43,220 nucleotides of DNA from Pseudomonas putida W15Oct28 (GCF_000708715.2 NZ_JENB01000044.1:1-43220); one strand, 5' to 3'; shown: positions 32,238-40,915, counted from the first letter of the stretch. The notes: generated by a model from the letters alone, not told the origin. Numbers and translations: made by a program.

Positions 32238-33278
32238 TCAGCTCCGAAGCGCGGGCAGTGCAACTTGCACCCACCCCGGCAACCATCCTCGCATCGCGTG
32301 GCTCAACCGCTCTCGCCGCTTCTGGTAAACCAGCCCCAGCCAGATAACCCCCAGCCCGATCAAGGTCACCACCACCGGGAACAGCAGCGACTCGGCAAAC
32401 ACCTCGTACGACAGGTACCCCAGGTAAGCCGCCACCCCCAACGCACCAAACACCATGAACACCGGCCGGCGCAACAGCACGGCCATGCCCATCAGCACAA
32501 TGTTGATCAGGCAGTACAGGGCCTTGCCCAATTCACTGCCGCTGTCCACCAGCGTCAACCCGCCCCAGAACGCCGCCAGCCCGGCCAGGTAGCCCCAGCG
32601 GGCATAGTCTTCACGCGTGCGGCCGTCTATCACCAGGAACACCACCAGCAAAGCCAACCCGAACCACAGCGAAACCTCGCGGCGCTGCTCCCAGCTGAAC
32701 GGCGAGCCGAAGAACCATTCGCTCAGGTCCATCGACATGAACCACAAGGCCACGGCTATCGGCATGACGACGAACGGGTAGGGGATCAGCCGCAGCATCA
32801 GCAGCCCGGCAAGCACCGTGGCCGCTTCCATCGCCAGCCAACCACCCTGCACGTAGGTGTAGTACTGGTGATAGTTGGCTTGTGCGTCGTCCAGTGGCCA
32901 CCAGCCCAACAGGCGTTCGATGGCGAACACTGCCAGTGGCACGATGCTGACCGCGACGGCCGCCAGCACCCCGGCAGCAACAGGCTGGGCGCGGCGCTGC
33001 AGATTGAGGGCGAACAAGGTGATCAGCAGGATATAGAGGCTGGCGATGACCAGCAGGGCGCCGTCACCGATGCTCATCCAGGCTTCGGTGAGCAACCAGC
33101 CCATGGCCGCCATGATCAGCATGGCGCCGAAGTAGAAGGCGACATGGGCCAGCTGAAAGCTGCCACGGGCTGCCGGTTGCTGGCGCAGGAATGCCAGCAG
33201 CGCCTGGTCCTGGCCTGGCTGGAGAATGCCGGCCTGCACGGCGCGCGCCAGGTCCTTGGCGTCGAATCGATCCGTCAT
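32238..33278 (-). CDS. DUF2157 domain integral membrane protein
   Basis: 346 residues with about nine or ten hydrophobic segments (e.g. AFYFGAMLIMAAMGWLL, ALLVVFLVI, IVLMGMAVLLRRPVFMVFGA). A short cytoplasmic N-terminus (DLARAVQAGILQPGQDQALL) resembles the DUF2157 start. It is an inner-membrane protein of unknown function. The stop codon is next to a three-hairpin module; the start lies 10 bp from the end of coq7, so the two are probably co-transcribed. No catalytic motif was recognised. Confidence 0.75.
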   Translation of the reverse strand: MTDRFDAKDLARAVQAGILQPGQDQALLAFLRQQPAARGSFQLAHVAFYFGAMLIMAAMGWLLTEAWMSIGDGALLVIASLYILLITLFALNLQRRAQPVAAGVLAAVAVSIVPLAVFAIERLLGWWPLDDAQANYHQYYTYVQGGWLAMEAATVLAGLLMLRLIPYPFVVMPIAVALWFMSMDLSEWFFGSPFSWEQRREVSLWFGLALLVVFLVIDGRTREDYARWGYLAGLAAFWGGLTLVDSGSELGKALYCLINIVLMGMAVLLRRPVFMVFGALGVAAYLGYLSYEVFAESLLFPVVVTLIGLGVIWLGLVYQKRRERLSHAMRGWLPGWVQVALPALRS

Positions 33279-33288
33279 GGTTGTGCCT

Positions 33289-33936
33289 TCAGATGCGGTA
33301 GGTGCTCTTGGTCATGACCTTGGCCAGCAAGCTCATGCCAAAGCGGACCGGGGCCGGGAAGCGATAACCACCGGCTTCCAGGGCGGACTCGGCGTGCTGT
33401 TCTTCGTCGATGCGCATCTGTTCGAGAATGGCCCGGGACTTTTCGTCTTCGTGCGGGATCTGCTCCAGGTGCTCGTCGAGGTGCTTGCACACCTGGTGCT
33501 CGGTGGCGGCGACGAAGCCCAGGCTAACCTTGTCGCTGACCAGGCCGGCGAGTGCGCCGATGCCGAACGACATGCCGTAGAACAGGGGGTTGAGCACGCT
33601 TGGGTGGCTGTTCAGCTGGCGAATGCGTTGTTCGCACCAGGCCAGGTGGTCCACTTCTTCCTCGGCGGCATGCTCCATGGCCTTGCGTACTTGGGGCAGC
33701 TTGGCGGTCAGCGCCTGGCCCTGGTACAGCGCTTGGGCGCACACTTCACCGGTGTGGTTGATACGCATCAGCCCGGCGATGTGGCGGGTCTGCTGCTCGT
33801 CCAGGTCGACGTCCGGCTGGACAATGGCCGGTGATGGCCGGGCGGGTTGGCCGCTGAAGGGCAGCAAGGTGCGCATGGCGGTATCTGCCTGCAGCAACAA
33901 GCGGTCGAGCGGCGAGTAGTGACGTTCGGTAGCCAT
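33289..33936 (-). CDS. coq7: 2-polyprenyl-3-methyl-6-methoxy-1,4-benzoquinone monooxygenase
   Basis: 215 residues of the di-iron carboxylate family. Iron ligands lie in RINHTGEVCAQALYQGQ, AAEEEVDHLAWCEQR, ATEHQVCKHLDEH and RIDEEQHAE. It performs a late hydroxylation in ubiquinone synthesis at the membrane. The start MATERHYSPLDRLL at 33936 has an excellent GGAGGTG site; an in-frame upstream start (33951) is less likely. Several pseudomonads use this Coq7 instead of UbiF. Confidence 0.95.
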   Translation of the reverse strand: MATERHYSPLDRLLLQADTAMRTLLPFSGQPARPSPAIVQPDVDLDEQQTRHIAGLMRINHTGEVCAQALYQGQALTAKLPQVRKAMEHAAEEEVDHLAWCEQRIRQLNSHPSVLNPLFYGMSFGIGALAGLVSDKVSLGFVAATEHQVCKHLDEHLEQIPHEDEKSRAILEQMRIDEEQHAESALEAGGYRFPAPVRFGMSLLAKVMTKSTYRI

Positions 33937-34001
33937 CGGGCACCTCCGCAAGAATGTGCCCGACAGTTTACCGCAATAGCGGCGGGGTCGCTTGCCGTGG
34001 A

Positions 34002-34340
34002 TCAGCCCGGTGGCCAGTTCATCTGGCGCTGGCCAAGCACATGCATATGGATGTGGTAGACGGTCTGGCCGCCTTTCGGGTTGCAGTTCATCACCACGCG
34101 GAAACCTTCCTCGCAGCCTTGCTCGACAGCCAGGCGCTGGGCGGTGAAGAGGATGTGGCCAGCCAGGGCCTTGTCTTCTTCGGTCAGGTCATTGAGCGTA
34201 CGGATGTGTTTTTTCGGGATGACCAGAAAATGTACCGGTGCCGCGGGTGCAATGTCCTTGAAGGCCAGGATCTGGTCGTCTTCGTAGATGATATCCGCCG
34301 GGATTTCCCGGTTGATGATTTTGAGGAATAGATCGTCCAC
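34002..34340 (-). CDS. HIT family protein (histidine triad nucleotide-binding, HINT-like)
   Basis: 112 residues. The histidine triad is HIHMHVLG near the C-terminus (about residues 95-102). It resembles HinT purine nucleoside phosphoramidases, which act on adenosine 5'-monophosphoramidates. The start is the GTG at 34340 with GGAG 8 bases upstream, giving the family opening DDLFLKIINREIPADI. It is probably cytosolic. It lies between coq7 and the short-chain dehydrogenase gene on the same strand. Confidence 0.92.
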   Translation of the reverse strand: MDDLFLKIINREIPADIIYEDDQILAFKDIAPAAPVHFLVIPKKHIRTLNDLTEEDKALAGHILFTAQRLAVEQGCEEGFRVVMNCNPKGGQTVYHIHMHVLGQRQMNWPPG

Positions 34341-34403
34341 AGCACTTGCTCCATGGTGAGGGTCGGGCCGAGTGTACTCAGCCGAGCGCCGCTCGCCCAG
34401 TGG

Positions 34404-35186
34404 CTATTCCATGCCGGCCGGGCAATAGCGTCGGTGGATGGCCCCGGCCAGTTTGCACACCAGCCAGCGCGGCAGCAGGCGCGGGGCAAATGCCAGCCAG
34501 CGGTTGCGCCGGCCGGGCATGATCAGCGCGCGGTTCTTGTCCAGCGCACGCACGGTGTACAGCGCGACTTCCTCGGGGCTGAGGCAGCGGGGTTTGCCGT
34601 CGAGCCGGGCAATGCGCCGGCGCGGGGAGCGTACCGGGCCGGGGCACAGCACCGAGACCTTGATGCCGGCACGCTTGAGCTCTTCGCGCAGGGCCTGGGA
34701 AAAACTCAGCACGTACGCCTTGCTGGCGGCATAGGCCGCCATCCACGGGCCGGGTGCCACGCCGGCCAGGCCGGCGACGTTCAGGATCTGCCCACCACCC
34801 TGCACGGCCATCAGGTTGCCGATGGCGTGGCACAGGCGGCTCAGGGCCAGAACGTTGACTTCCAGCAGGTCCTGTTCGTCGGCCCACTCATGGGCCAGGA
34901 ACGGCCCGTAGGTGCGCAAGCCGGCACAGTTGACCAGCAGGTCGATACGCCGTTCGCCTTCTTCCAGTTCCAGCACGAAGCCCGACAGGCGCAGCGGCTG
35001 GCTGAGGTCGCAGGCGCGGAACAGCACCTCGACACCGAAGCGCTGGGTCAGCTCGATGGCCACGGGTTCCAGCGTTTCACGCTGACGTGCCACCAGGATC
35101 AGGTTGCGCCCGCGCCGTGCCAGCGCTTCCGCCAGGGCCAGGCCCAGGCCGCTGGAAGCACCAGTGATCATGGCGTAACGGGTCAT
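34404..35186 (-). CDS. Short-chain dehydrogenase/reductase with an unusual active site
   Basis: 260 residues. The Rossmann motif TGASSGLGLAL (about residues 8-18), NCAG (about 88) and the YAASK catalytic Tyr-Lys pair (about residue 150) are present. The normally conserved catalytic serine about 13 residues before the tyrosine is not seen: the segment reads ILNVAGLAG where active SDRs have N-V-S-S. A C-terminal helix region (FAPRLLPRWLVCKLAG) is hydrophobic and may associate with membrane. The substrate is unknown. The start MTRYAMITGASSG at 35186 has AGGAG upstream. A longer reading (to 35309) is only an artefact. Confidence 0.8.
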   Translation of the reverse strand: MTRYAMITGASSGLGLALAEALARRGRNLILVARQRETLEPVAIELTQRFGVEVLFRACDLSQPLRLSGFVLELEEGERRIDLLVNCAGLRTYGPFLAHEWADEQDLLEVNVLALSRLCHAIGNLMAVQGGGQILNVAGLAGVAPGPWMAAYAASKAYVLSFSQALREELKRAGIKVSVLCPGPVRSPRRRIARLDGKPRCLSPEEVALYTVRALDKNRALIMPGRRNRWLAFAPRLLPRWLVCKLAGAIHRRYCPAGME

Positions 35187-35253
35187 GCAAGGCTCCTGGG
35201 GGCGAAAGAGGGCGCCTAGTGTACAGCTTGGCCGGGCAAGGTGTTGCCTTTTG

Positions 35254-36210
35254 CTACAAGGCGCGGGCGCGCAGAATCTGGCAGCGCGCCAGGGCTTCCC
35301 GGTACTCATTGTGCAGCCGTTCGATCAGTGCGCTGGCGCTGGGCAGGTCATGGATTTCACCGACGCCCTGGCCCGCCGACCATACGGTCTTCCAGGCTTT
35401 GGCTTCATCGTCGATCGGCTTGAGCTTGCCTGGTTCGTGGCTGCCCTTGAGGGCATTCATGTCGTAGCCAGCCTGCTGCAGGCTCGGGCGCAGGAAGCTA
35501 GCAGGGATGCCGGACACTGCCGGGGTGTGGATGATGTCGGCGGCATGGGCATCGAGCAGCATCTGCTTGTAGGCATCCTGCGCCTGGCTTTCTGCTGTGG
35601 CGATAAAGCGCGTGCCCATGTAGGCCAGGTCGGCGCCCAGCAATTGTGCGGCGAGGATCTCGTGGCCGTGGTTGAGGCAGCCGGCCAGCAGCAGGGTCTT
35701 GTCGAAGAACTGGCGAATCTCTGCGGCCAGTGCGAACGGGCTCCAGGTGCCGGCATGGCCGCCCGCGCCGGCAGCCACGGCAATCAGCCCGTCGACACCC
35801 GCTTCGGCGGCCTTCTCGGCATGGCGGCGGGTGGTGACATCGTGGAACACCAGGCCGCCGTAGCCGTGCACGGCATCGACCACTTCCTTGACCGCCCCCA
35901 GGCTGGTGATGACGATTGGCACGCGATGCTCCACGCACAAGGCCAGGTCGGCCTGCAGGCGTGGGTTGGTCGGGTGCACGATCAGGTTGACGGCATAGGG
36001 GGCTGGCGCCTGCAATTGCGCCAGGCCTGCCTCGATCTCCTCCAGCCAGGCCTTGAAACCGGCGCTGTCGCGCTGGTTAAGGGCCGGGAAGCTGCCGACC
36101 ACACCGCTGGCGCAGCACGCCAGCACCAGTTTGGGGTTGGAGATCAGGAACATCGGCGCCGCCACCACAGGCAGGCGCAGGCGTTGTTCGAGCGAGGCAG
36201 GTAGCGACAT
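35254..36210 (-). CDS. Nitronate monooxygenase family (2-nitropropane dioxygenase-like) flavoprotein
   Basis: 318 residues, a TIM barrel. The opening LRLPVVAAPMFLISNPKLV, the FMN-phosphate loop AVAAGAGGHAG (about residues 144-154) and AYMGTRFIATAES are typical of the NMO family. Members oxidise alkyl nitronates with FMN and oxygen; others of the fold act as enoyl reductases, so the exact activity is uncertain. It lies 28 bp downstream of hemJ on the same strand. Confidence 0.85.
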   Translation of the reverse strand: MSLPASLEQRLRLPVVAAPMFLISNPKLVLACCASGVVGSFPALNQRDSAGFKAWLEEIEAGLAQLQAPAPYAVNLIVHPTNPRLQADLALCVEHRVPIVITSLGAVKEVVDAVHGYGGLVFHDVTTRRHAEKAAEAGVDGLIAVAAGAGGHAGTWSPFALAAEIRQFFDKTLLLAGCLNHGHEILAAQLLGADLAYMGTRFIATAESQAQDAYKQMLLDAHAADIIHTPAVSGIPASFLRPSLQQAGYDMNALKGSHEPGKLKPIDDEAKAWKTVWSAGQGVGEIHDLPSASALIERLHNEYREALARCQILRARAL

Positions 36211-36238
36211 GGCAAGGCTCCTTGGACGGGTGGTTATG

Positions 36239-36664
36239 TCAGAACGGTTTGACCACCACCAGAATTACGATGCCCAGCAGGAACAGCACGGGCACTTCGT
36301 TGAACCAGCGATAGTAGACGTGGCTGCGGGTGTTGTGGCCGCTGGCGAAGCGTTTGCGTTGGGCGCCGCACATGTGATGGTAGCCGGTCAGCAGGATGAC
36401 CAGGGTCAGCTTGGCATGCAGCCAGCCCTGGCTCAGCCAGCCGGGGGTGAGGTAGAGCATCCACGCGCCGAACACGTAAGTGGCGATCATCGCCGGGTTC
36501 ATGATGCCGCGGTACAGCTTGCGCTCCATGGTGACGAAGCGGTCCTTGCTGATGCTGTCCTCGCTCTGGGCGTGGTAGACGAACAGCCGCGGCAGGTAGA
36601 ACAGGCCGGCGAACCAGCAGACCACGCTGACGATATGCAGCGCTTTGATCCATAGGTAAAGCAT
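36239..36664 (-). CDS. hemJ: Protoporphyrinogen IX oxidase HemJ
   Basis: 141 residues with four hydrophobic helices. The family signature IKALHIVSVVCWFAGLFYLP carries a conserved histidine near residue 10. HemJ oxidises protoporphyrinogen to protoporphyrin in heme synthesis at the inner membrane in bacteria that lack HemG and HemY. It is divergent from argC and probably transcribed with the NMO-like gene. Confidence 0.92.
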   Translation of the reverse strand: MLYLWIKALHIVSVVCWFAGLFYLPRLFVYHAQSEDSISKDRFVTMERKLYRGIMNPAMIATYVFGAWMLYLTPGWLSQGWLHAKLTLVILLTGYHHMCGAQRKRFASGHNTRSHVYYRWFNEVPVLFLLGIVILVVVKPF

Positions 36665-36736
36665 TGAGGGAGTTCCTTCAGGTATTCACGGTCGTCAGAT
36701 AGTAGTGGTCAAGCGCCCGAAGGGTCACCCGAAGAG

Positions 36737-36765
36737 TTGTTACAGGCGCTTCGCGCCCCTATTAT
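36737..36765 (+). promoter_or_regulatory. Candidate sigma-70 promoter of argC
   Basis: TTGTTA (36737-36742), 17-bp spacer, TATTAT (36760-36765), 41 bp before the argC ATG. The spacer is almost entirely an inverted repeat, GGCGC-TTC-GCGCC (36745-36757), which could bind a regulator. It is not an ArgR consensus. Confidence 0.55.
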
Positions 36766-36806
36766 CGTGCGCTTTCCAGACGGCTCGTTGATAAGGGGCA
36801 AGCGTT

Positions 36807-37841
36807 ATGATCAAGGTCGGTATCGTCGGCGGCACGGGTTACACCGGCGTCGAACTGTTGCGTCTGCTGGCACAGCATCCACAGGCCGAAGTGGCGGTCA
36901 TCACTTCGCGCTCCGAGGCCGGCGTGGCGGTGGCGGACATGTACCCGAACCTGCGCGGCCACTATGACGGGCTGGCGTTCAGCGTGCCGGACAGCAAGGC
37001 CCTGGCCGCCTGCGATGTGGTGTTCTTCGCCACCCCGCACGGTGTTGCCCATGCCCTGGCTGGCGAACTGCTGGCGGCCGGTACCAAGGTGATCGACCTG
37101 TCGGCCGACTTCCGCCTGCAGGATGCCACCGAGTGGGGCAAGTGGTATGGCCAGCCGCACGGCGCGCCAGAGCTGCTCAAGGACGCGGTATATGGCCTGC
37201 CTGAAGTCAACCGCGAGAAGATTCGCCAGGCGCGCCTGATCGCCGTGCCGGGTTGCTACCCTACCGCTACCCAGCTGGGCTTCCTGCCGCTGCTGGAAGC
37301 GGGCCTGGCCGACCCGTCGCGCCTGATTGCCGACTGCAAGTCGGGTGTCAACGGCGCTGGTCGTGGTGCGGCGGTGGGTTCGCTGTTCTGCGAAGCTGGC
37401 GAAAGCATGAAGGCCTATGCGGTCAAGGGCCATCGTCACCTGCCGGAAATCAGCCAGGGCCTGCGCCTGGCCGCTGGCAAGGACATCGGCCTGACCTTCG
37501 TGCCGCACCTGACGCCAATGATCCGTGGCATCCACGCCACCCTGTACGCGAATGTTGTCGACACCTCGGTCGACCTGCAGGCGCTGTTCGAAAAGCGCTA
37601 CGCCGACGAACCGTTCGTCGATGTGATGCCAGCTGGCAGCCACCCGGAAACCCGCAGTGTGCGCGGCGCCAATGTCTGCCGCATTGCTGTCCATCGGCCG
37701 CAAGGTGGTGACCTGGTGGTAGTGCTGTCGGTGATCGACAACCTGGTCAAGGGCGCGTCGGGCCAGGCGGTACAGAACCTGAACATCCTGTTTGGCCTGG
37801 ATGAGCGCATGGGCCTGTCCCACGCGGGCTTGTTGCCGTAA
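36807..37841 (+). CDS. argC: N-acetyl-gamma-glutamyl-phosphate reductase
   Basis: 344 residues. The NADP-binding motif VGIVGGTGYTGVELLRLL (residues 4-21) and the catalytic cysteine in VPGCYPTATQLGF (about residue 150) are present. It makes N-acetylglutamate semialdehyde in arginine synthesis. It has AAGGGG upstream and a terminator downstream. It stands as a single gene, with erpA starting 147 bp later from its own promoter. Confidence 0.97.
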   Translation: MIKVGIVGGTGYTGVELLRLLAQHPQAEVAVITSRSEAGVAVADMYPNLRGHYDGLAFSVPDSKALAACDVVFFATPHGVAHALAGELLAAGTKVIDLSADFRLQDATEWGKWYGQPHGAPELLKDAVYGLPEVNREKIRQARLIAVPGCYPTATQLGFLPLLEAGLADPSRLIADCKSGVNGAGRGAAVGSLFCEAGESMKAYAVKGHRHLPEISQGLRLAAGKDIGLTFVPHLTPMIRGIHATLYANVVDTSVDLQALFEKRYADEPFVDVMPAGSHPETRSVRGANVCRIAVHRPQGGDLVVVLSVIDNLVKGASGQAVQNLNILFGLDERMGLSHAGLLP

Positions 37842-37855
37842 GCAAGCCGCTATCG

Positions 37856-37883
37856 AAATGGCCCGCCTCGCGCGGGCCATTTT
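37856..37883 (+). terminator. Terminator of argC
   Basis: AAATGGCCCGC and GCGGGCCATTT form an 11-bp perfect stem with loop CTCGC, followed by further T (TTTTGTTTG). It lies right after the argC stop codon. Confidence 0.9.
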
Positions 37884-37911
37884 GTTTGTCGCGACTAAAG
37901 CCGCACAATTG

Positions 37912-37941
37912 TTGACCGATTTTCTCGGGAAAGCGGATAAT
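37912..37941 (+). promoter_or_regulatory. Promoter of erpA
   Basis: TTGACC (37912-37917), 18-bp spacer, GATAAT (37936-37941), about 46 bp upstream of the erpA start. It is a good match to the sigma-70 consensus. No binding site for an iron-sulfur regulator was recognised. Confidence 0.65.
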
Positions 37942-37987
37942 GCGCGTCATCGAGTTTTAAGACGGCAACTGCGCCGGGAGAGTCAAC

Positions 37988-38338
37988 ATGAGCGTCGAAA
38001 CCTTCACCCCTACCGGTCTGGAATTCACCCATGGGGCAGCCCAGAAAGTGAAGAACCTGGTCGATGAGGAAGGCAATGAGCGTCTGAAACTGCGGGTGTT
38101 CGTGACCGGTGGTGGTTGCTCGGGCTTCCAGTACGGCTTCACTTTCGATGAGGATGTGGCCGAAGACGACACCATCGTCGAGCGCGAAGGCGTGGCGCTG
38201 GTGGTCGACCCGATGAGCTTCCAGTACCTGGCTGGTGCTGAGGTGGACTACCAGGAAGGCCTGGAGGGTTCGCGCTTTGTGATCAAGAACCCGAACGCTG
38301 CCACGACGTGCGGTTGCGGCTCCTCGTTCTCGATCTGA
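37988..38338 (+). CDS. erpA: Iron-sulfur cluster insertion protein ErpA (A-type carrier)
   Basis: 116 residues. The three conserved cysteines are in GGGCSGFQYGF and the C-terminal TTCGCGSSFSI. ErpA delivers Fe-S clusters to apoproteins, including isoprenoid-synthesis enzymes. Length and motifs are normal. It is a single gene with its own promoter, followed by a two-way terminator. Confidence 0.96.
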   Translation: MSVETFTPTGLEFTHGAAQKVKNLVDEEGNERLKLRVFVTGGGCSGFQYGFTFDEDVAEDDTIVEREGVALVVDPMSFQYLAGAEVDYQEGLEGSRFVIKNPNAATTCGCGSSFSI

Positions 38339-38352
38339 AGCCTGGCCATACG

Positions 38353-38380
38353 AAAACGCCGCGCAATTGCGCGGCGTTTT
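38353..38380. terminator. Bidirectional terminator between erpA and anmK
   Basis: AAAACGCCGCGCA / TGCGCGGCGTTTT form a perfect 28-bp palindrome with A and T runs on both sides, so it can terminate erpA transcripts rightwards and anmK transcripts leftwards. Confidence 0.9.
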
Positions 38381-38397
38381 GCTTTCTGGCGTAGCGG

Positions 38398-39489
38398 TCA
38401 AGCCGGGTAGATTGCGCCCAGTACCCGCAGGCCCTTGGCCGCCGTCACGCTTGGGCGGTTGGCACTGATGCCTTCCAGGCAGCAGTGAGCCAGCCAGGCA
38501 AAGGCCATGGCCTCGACCCAGTCAGGGTCTACGCCATGGGCGCCGGTGCTGGCGACACGGGCCGCGGGTAGCAGCTGGCCTAGGCGCGCCATCAGGGCGC
38601 CGTTACGCGCGCCACCACCACACACCAGCAGCGCCTTGGTGCCTTGCTGGGCATTGCTCAGCGAGTCGATGATGCTGCGAGCGGTAAGCTCCAGCAGCGT
38701 CGCCTGTACATCCTCGTCCTGGAAAGCGGGCAGGCCCGCCAGGTGGGCATCCAGCCAAGGCAGGTTGAACACCTCGCGGCCGGTACTCTTCGGGCCGCTG
38801 CCGGCGAAGAACGGGTCGGCCAGCAATGCACTGAGCAAGCCCGCCTGCACCACGCCGGAGGCCGCCCAGGCACCATCAGCATCGTAGGCGTGGCCAAGCT
38901 TGCGCTCTATCCAGGCATCCATCAGCACGTTACCCGGGCCGCAGTCGAAACCGTGGACCGGCTTGTCCTGCTCGATCAGGCTGAGGTTGCTGAAACCGCC
39001 CACGTTCAGGACTGCCAGGTGCTGGCCCAAGTGGCTGAACAGGGTTTCGTGGAAGGCAGGTACCAGGGGCGCACCTTGGCCACCGGCAGCCACATCACGC
39101 CGGCGGAAGTCAGCGACCACGCTGATGCCGGTAAGCTCGGCGAGCAGCGCCGGGTTGCCGATCTGCACGGTAAAGCCGCGTGCGGGCTCGTGGCGGATGG
39201 TCTGGCCGTGGCTGCCGATGGCGCGAATGGCATCGGCCTGCAGGCCCTGGCGGGCCAGCAGTTGGCGGATACCTTCGCCTGCCAGGCTGGCCCAGCGGTT
39301 TTCTGCCAGCGCCGCACGCGCGATCTCGTCTGGGCCGCTACTGCACAGGGCAAGCAGCTCCTGACGAAGGTCGCCGGGCATGGGCAGGTAATGGGTGGCG
39401 AGCAGTTCAAGCTGCTCGCCTTGTTCGATCAAGGCAATGTCCAGGCCATCAAGGCTGGTGCCGGACATCACCCCCAGGTAGAGCGCCAT
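38398..39489 (-). CDS. anmK: Anhydro-N-acetylmuramic acid kinase
   Basis: 363 residues. The ATP-binding opening LGVMSGTSLDGLDIALIE (about residues 5-22) and LLVCGGGARNGALM are typical. It opens and phosphorylates 1,6-anhydro-MurNAc from murein turnover to MurNAc-6-phosphate, and provides the substrate pool for cell-wall recycling. In P. putida, which has amgK and murU, it works alongside them. The start MALYLGVMSGTS at 39489 was preferred to a longer frame at 39546. It lies 4 bp after the M23 peptidase stop, so the two are co-transcribed. Confidence 0.95.
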   Translation of the reverse strand: MALYLGVMSGTSLDGLDIALIEQGEQLELLATHYLPMPGDLRQELLALCSSGPDEIARAALAENRWASLAGEGIRQLLARQGLQADAIRAIGSHGQTIRHEPARGFTVQIGNPALLAELTGISVVADFRRRDVAAGGQGAPLVPAFHETLFSHLGQHLAVLNVGGFSNLSLIEQDKPVHGFDCGPGNVLMDAWIERKLGHAYDADGAWAASGVVQAGLLSALLADPFFAGSGPKSTGREVFNLPWLDAHLAGLPAFQDEDVQATLLELTARSIIDSLSNAQQGTKALLVCGGGARNGALMARLGQLLPAARVASTGAHGVDPDWVEAMAFAWLAHCCLEGISANRPSVTAAKGLRVLGAIYPA

Positions 39490-39493
39490 GGGC

Positions 39494-40915
39494 TTAGCGC
39501 TTGTTCGCTGCGAGCAGGGTGGCCTTTTCCTGATCCATACGGGCAATCAGGGGTTGGCTCTGCTGCTGGAAGCGCTGGCGCTCGCCCTTGGTGATCGGGT
39601 CGGCCATGGGTACTTTCTGGCTGAGCGGGTCGACGTGCACACCGTTGACCTGGAACTCGTAGTGCAGGTGCGGGCCGGTGGAAAGGCCGGTGGTGCCAAT
39701 GTAACCGATGATCTGGCCCTGTTTCACCGAGCTGCCAGTCTTGATGCCCTTGGCAAAGCCCTGCATGTGGCCGTACAGCGTTTTGTAGCGGTTGCCGTGC
39801 TGGATGATCACGGTGTTGCCGTAACCGCCACGGCGCCCGGCCAGTTCGATGCGGCCGTCACCGGCAGCTTTGATTGGCGTACCGCGCGGGGCGGCGTAGT
39901 CGACGCCTTTGTGGGCGCGGATCTTGTTCAGGATCGGGTGTTTGCGGCCGGCGGAAAAGCGCGAGCTGATGCGGGCGAAGTCCACCGGAGTACGGATGAA
40001 GGCCTTGCGCAGGCTGTTGCCGTCGGCGGTGTAGTAGGTGGTGTTGCCCTGCTTGTTGGTGTAGCGCACGGCGGTGTAGGTCTTGCCGCGGTTGGTGAAG
40101 CGGGCGGACAGGATGTTGCCGGTGCCGACCACCTTGCCGTCCATCACCTTCTGCTCGTAGACCACATCGAACTCATCGCCTGGGCGAATATCCTGGGCGA
40201 AGTCGATGTCGTAACCCAGCACCCGGGCCATGTCCATGGTCATGCTGTGAGACAGGCCGGCGCGCTGGGCCGAGGCCGACAGCGAGCTTTTGATTACGCC
40301 GTGGGCGTAAGCAGTACGCACCACCGGCTTGCTGATTTCACGGTTGAAGGTGTAGCCCTTGGCGGACTTGGTCAGGCGAATGGTTTCGAGGTTGCTGACC
40401 TTGCTGTGCAGGCTGGCCAGCTGGCCATCCTTGTCGAGCTCGAACTGCAGCACCTGGCCGTGCTTGAGCTGGCTGAACTGCTTGGCTTGCTTGTTACTGG
40501 CCAGCAGGTCGTGCACCGCATTGGTCGGCAGGCCGACCTTGGCGAACAGGGTGGACAGGGTGTCGCCACGGGCCACGGTGACCTCGCGGTGGCCAGGCTG
40601 CTTGGCGGCTTCGGCGACGGGTTCGGCGGCAGGGGCTGGCTGCTCGGCCTTCTGGGTCTTCGGGGCGGCTTCTTCGATCTGGGCGAATGGCGAGCCTTGC
40701 TCACCTTCGGCCTGCACCAGGGGCGCAGCGCGTGATTCGTCTTTCAGCTGCTCGGCAGGGCTCTCCAGCTCGAGGTTGAGGGTGGTTTTCTTGGCTTCCA
40801 CTTCGCTGGACGGAAATACCAGCAGAGCCAGACTAAGCAGGGCGGCAATGCCGCTGGCGGCCAACAGATGGCTTTTCGGATAAAGCGGGGGCGCTTTAGG
40901 CGGTTCGTTGGTCAT
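39494..40915 (-). CDS. M23 family (LytM-type) murein endopeptidase with LysM/OapA-like domain
   Basis: 473 residues. An N-terminal membrane anchor (LLAASGIAALLSLALLVF, about 17-34) is followed by an Ala/Glu/Pro-rich linker and an OapA/LysM-like domain (VTVARGDTLSTLFAKVGL, about 112-129). The zinc peptidase domain (about 325-430) has HKGVDYAAPRGTP and the HLHYEF motif. It resembles E. coli MepM, which cleaves cross-links of peptidoglycan during growth. It is upstream of anmK in the same operon, linking murein cutting with recycling. A candidate promoter is at 40985-41013. Confidence 0.9.
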   Translation of the reverse strand: MTNEPPKAPPLYPKSHLLAASGIAALLSLALLVFPSSEVEAKKTTLNLELESPAEQLKDESRAAPLVQAEGEQGSPFAQIEEAAPKTQKAEQPAPAAEPVAEAAKQPGHREVTVARGDTLSTLFAKVGLPTNAVHDLLASNKQAKQFSQLKHGQVLQFELDKDGQLASLHSKVSNLETIRLTKSAKGYTFNREISKPVVRTAYAHGVIKSSLSASAQRAGLSHSMTMDMARVLGYDIDFAQDIRPGDEFDVVYEQKVMDGKVVGTGNILSARFTNRGKTYTAVRYTNKQGNTTYYTADGNSLRKAFIRTPVDFARISSRFSAGRKHPILNKIRAHKGVDYAAPRGTPIKAAGDGRIELAGRRGGYGNTVIIQHGNRYKTLYGHMQGFAKGIKTGSSVKQGQIIGYIGTTGLSTGPHLHYEFQVNGVHVDPLSQKVPMADPITKGERQRFQQQSQPLIARMDQEKATLLAANKR

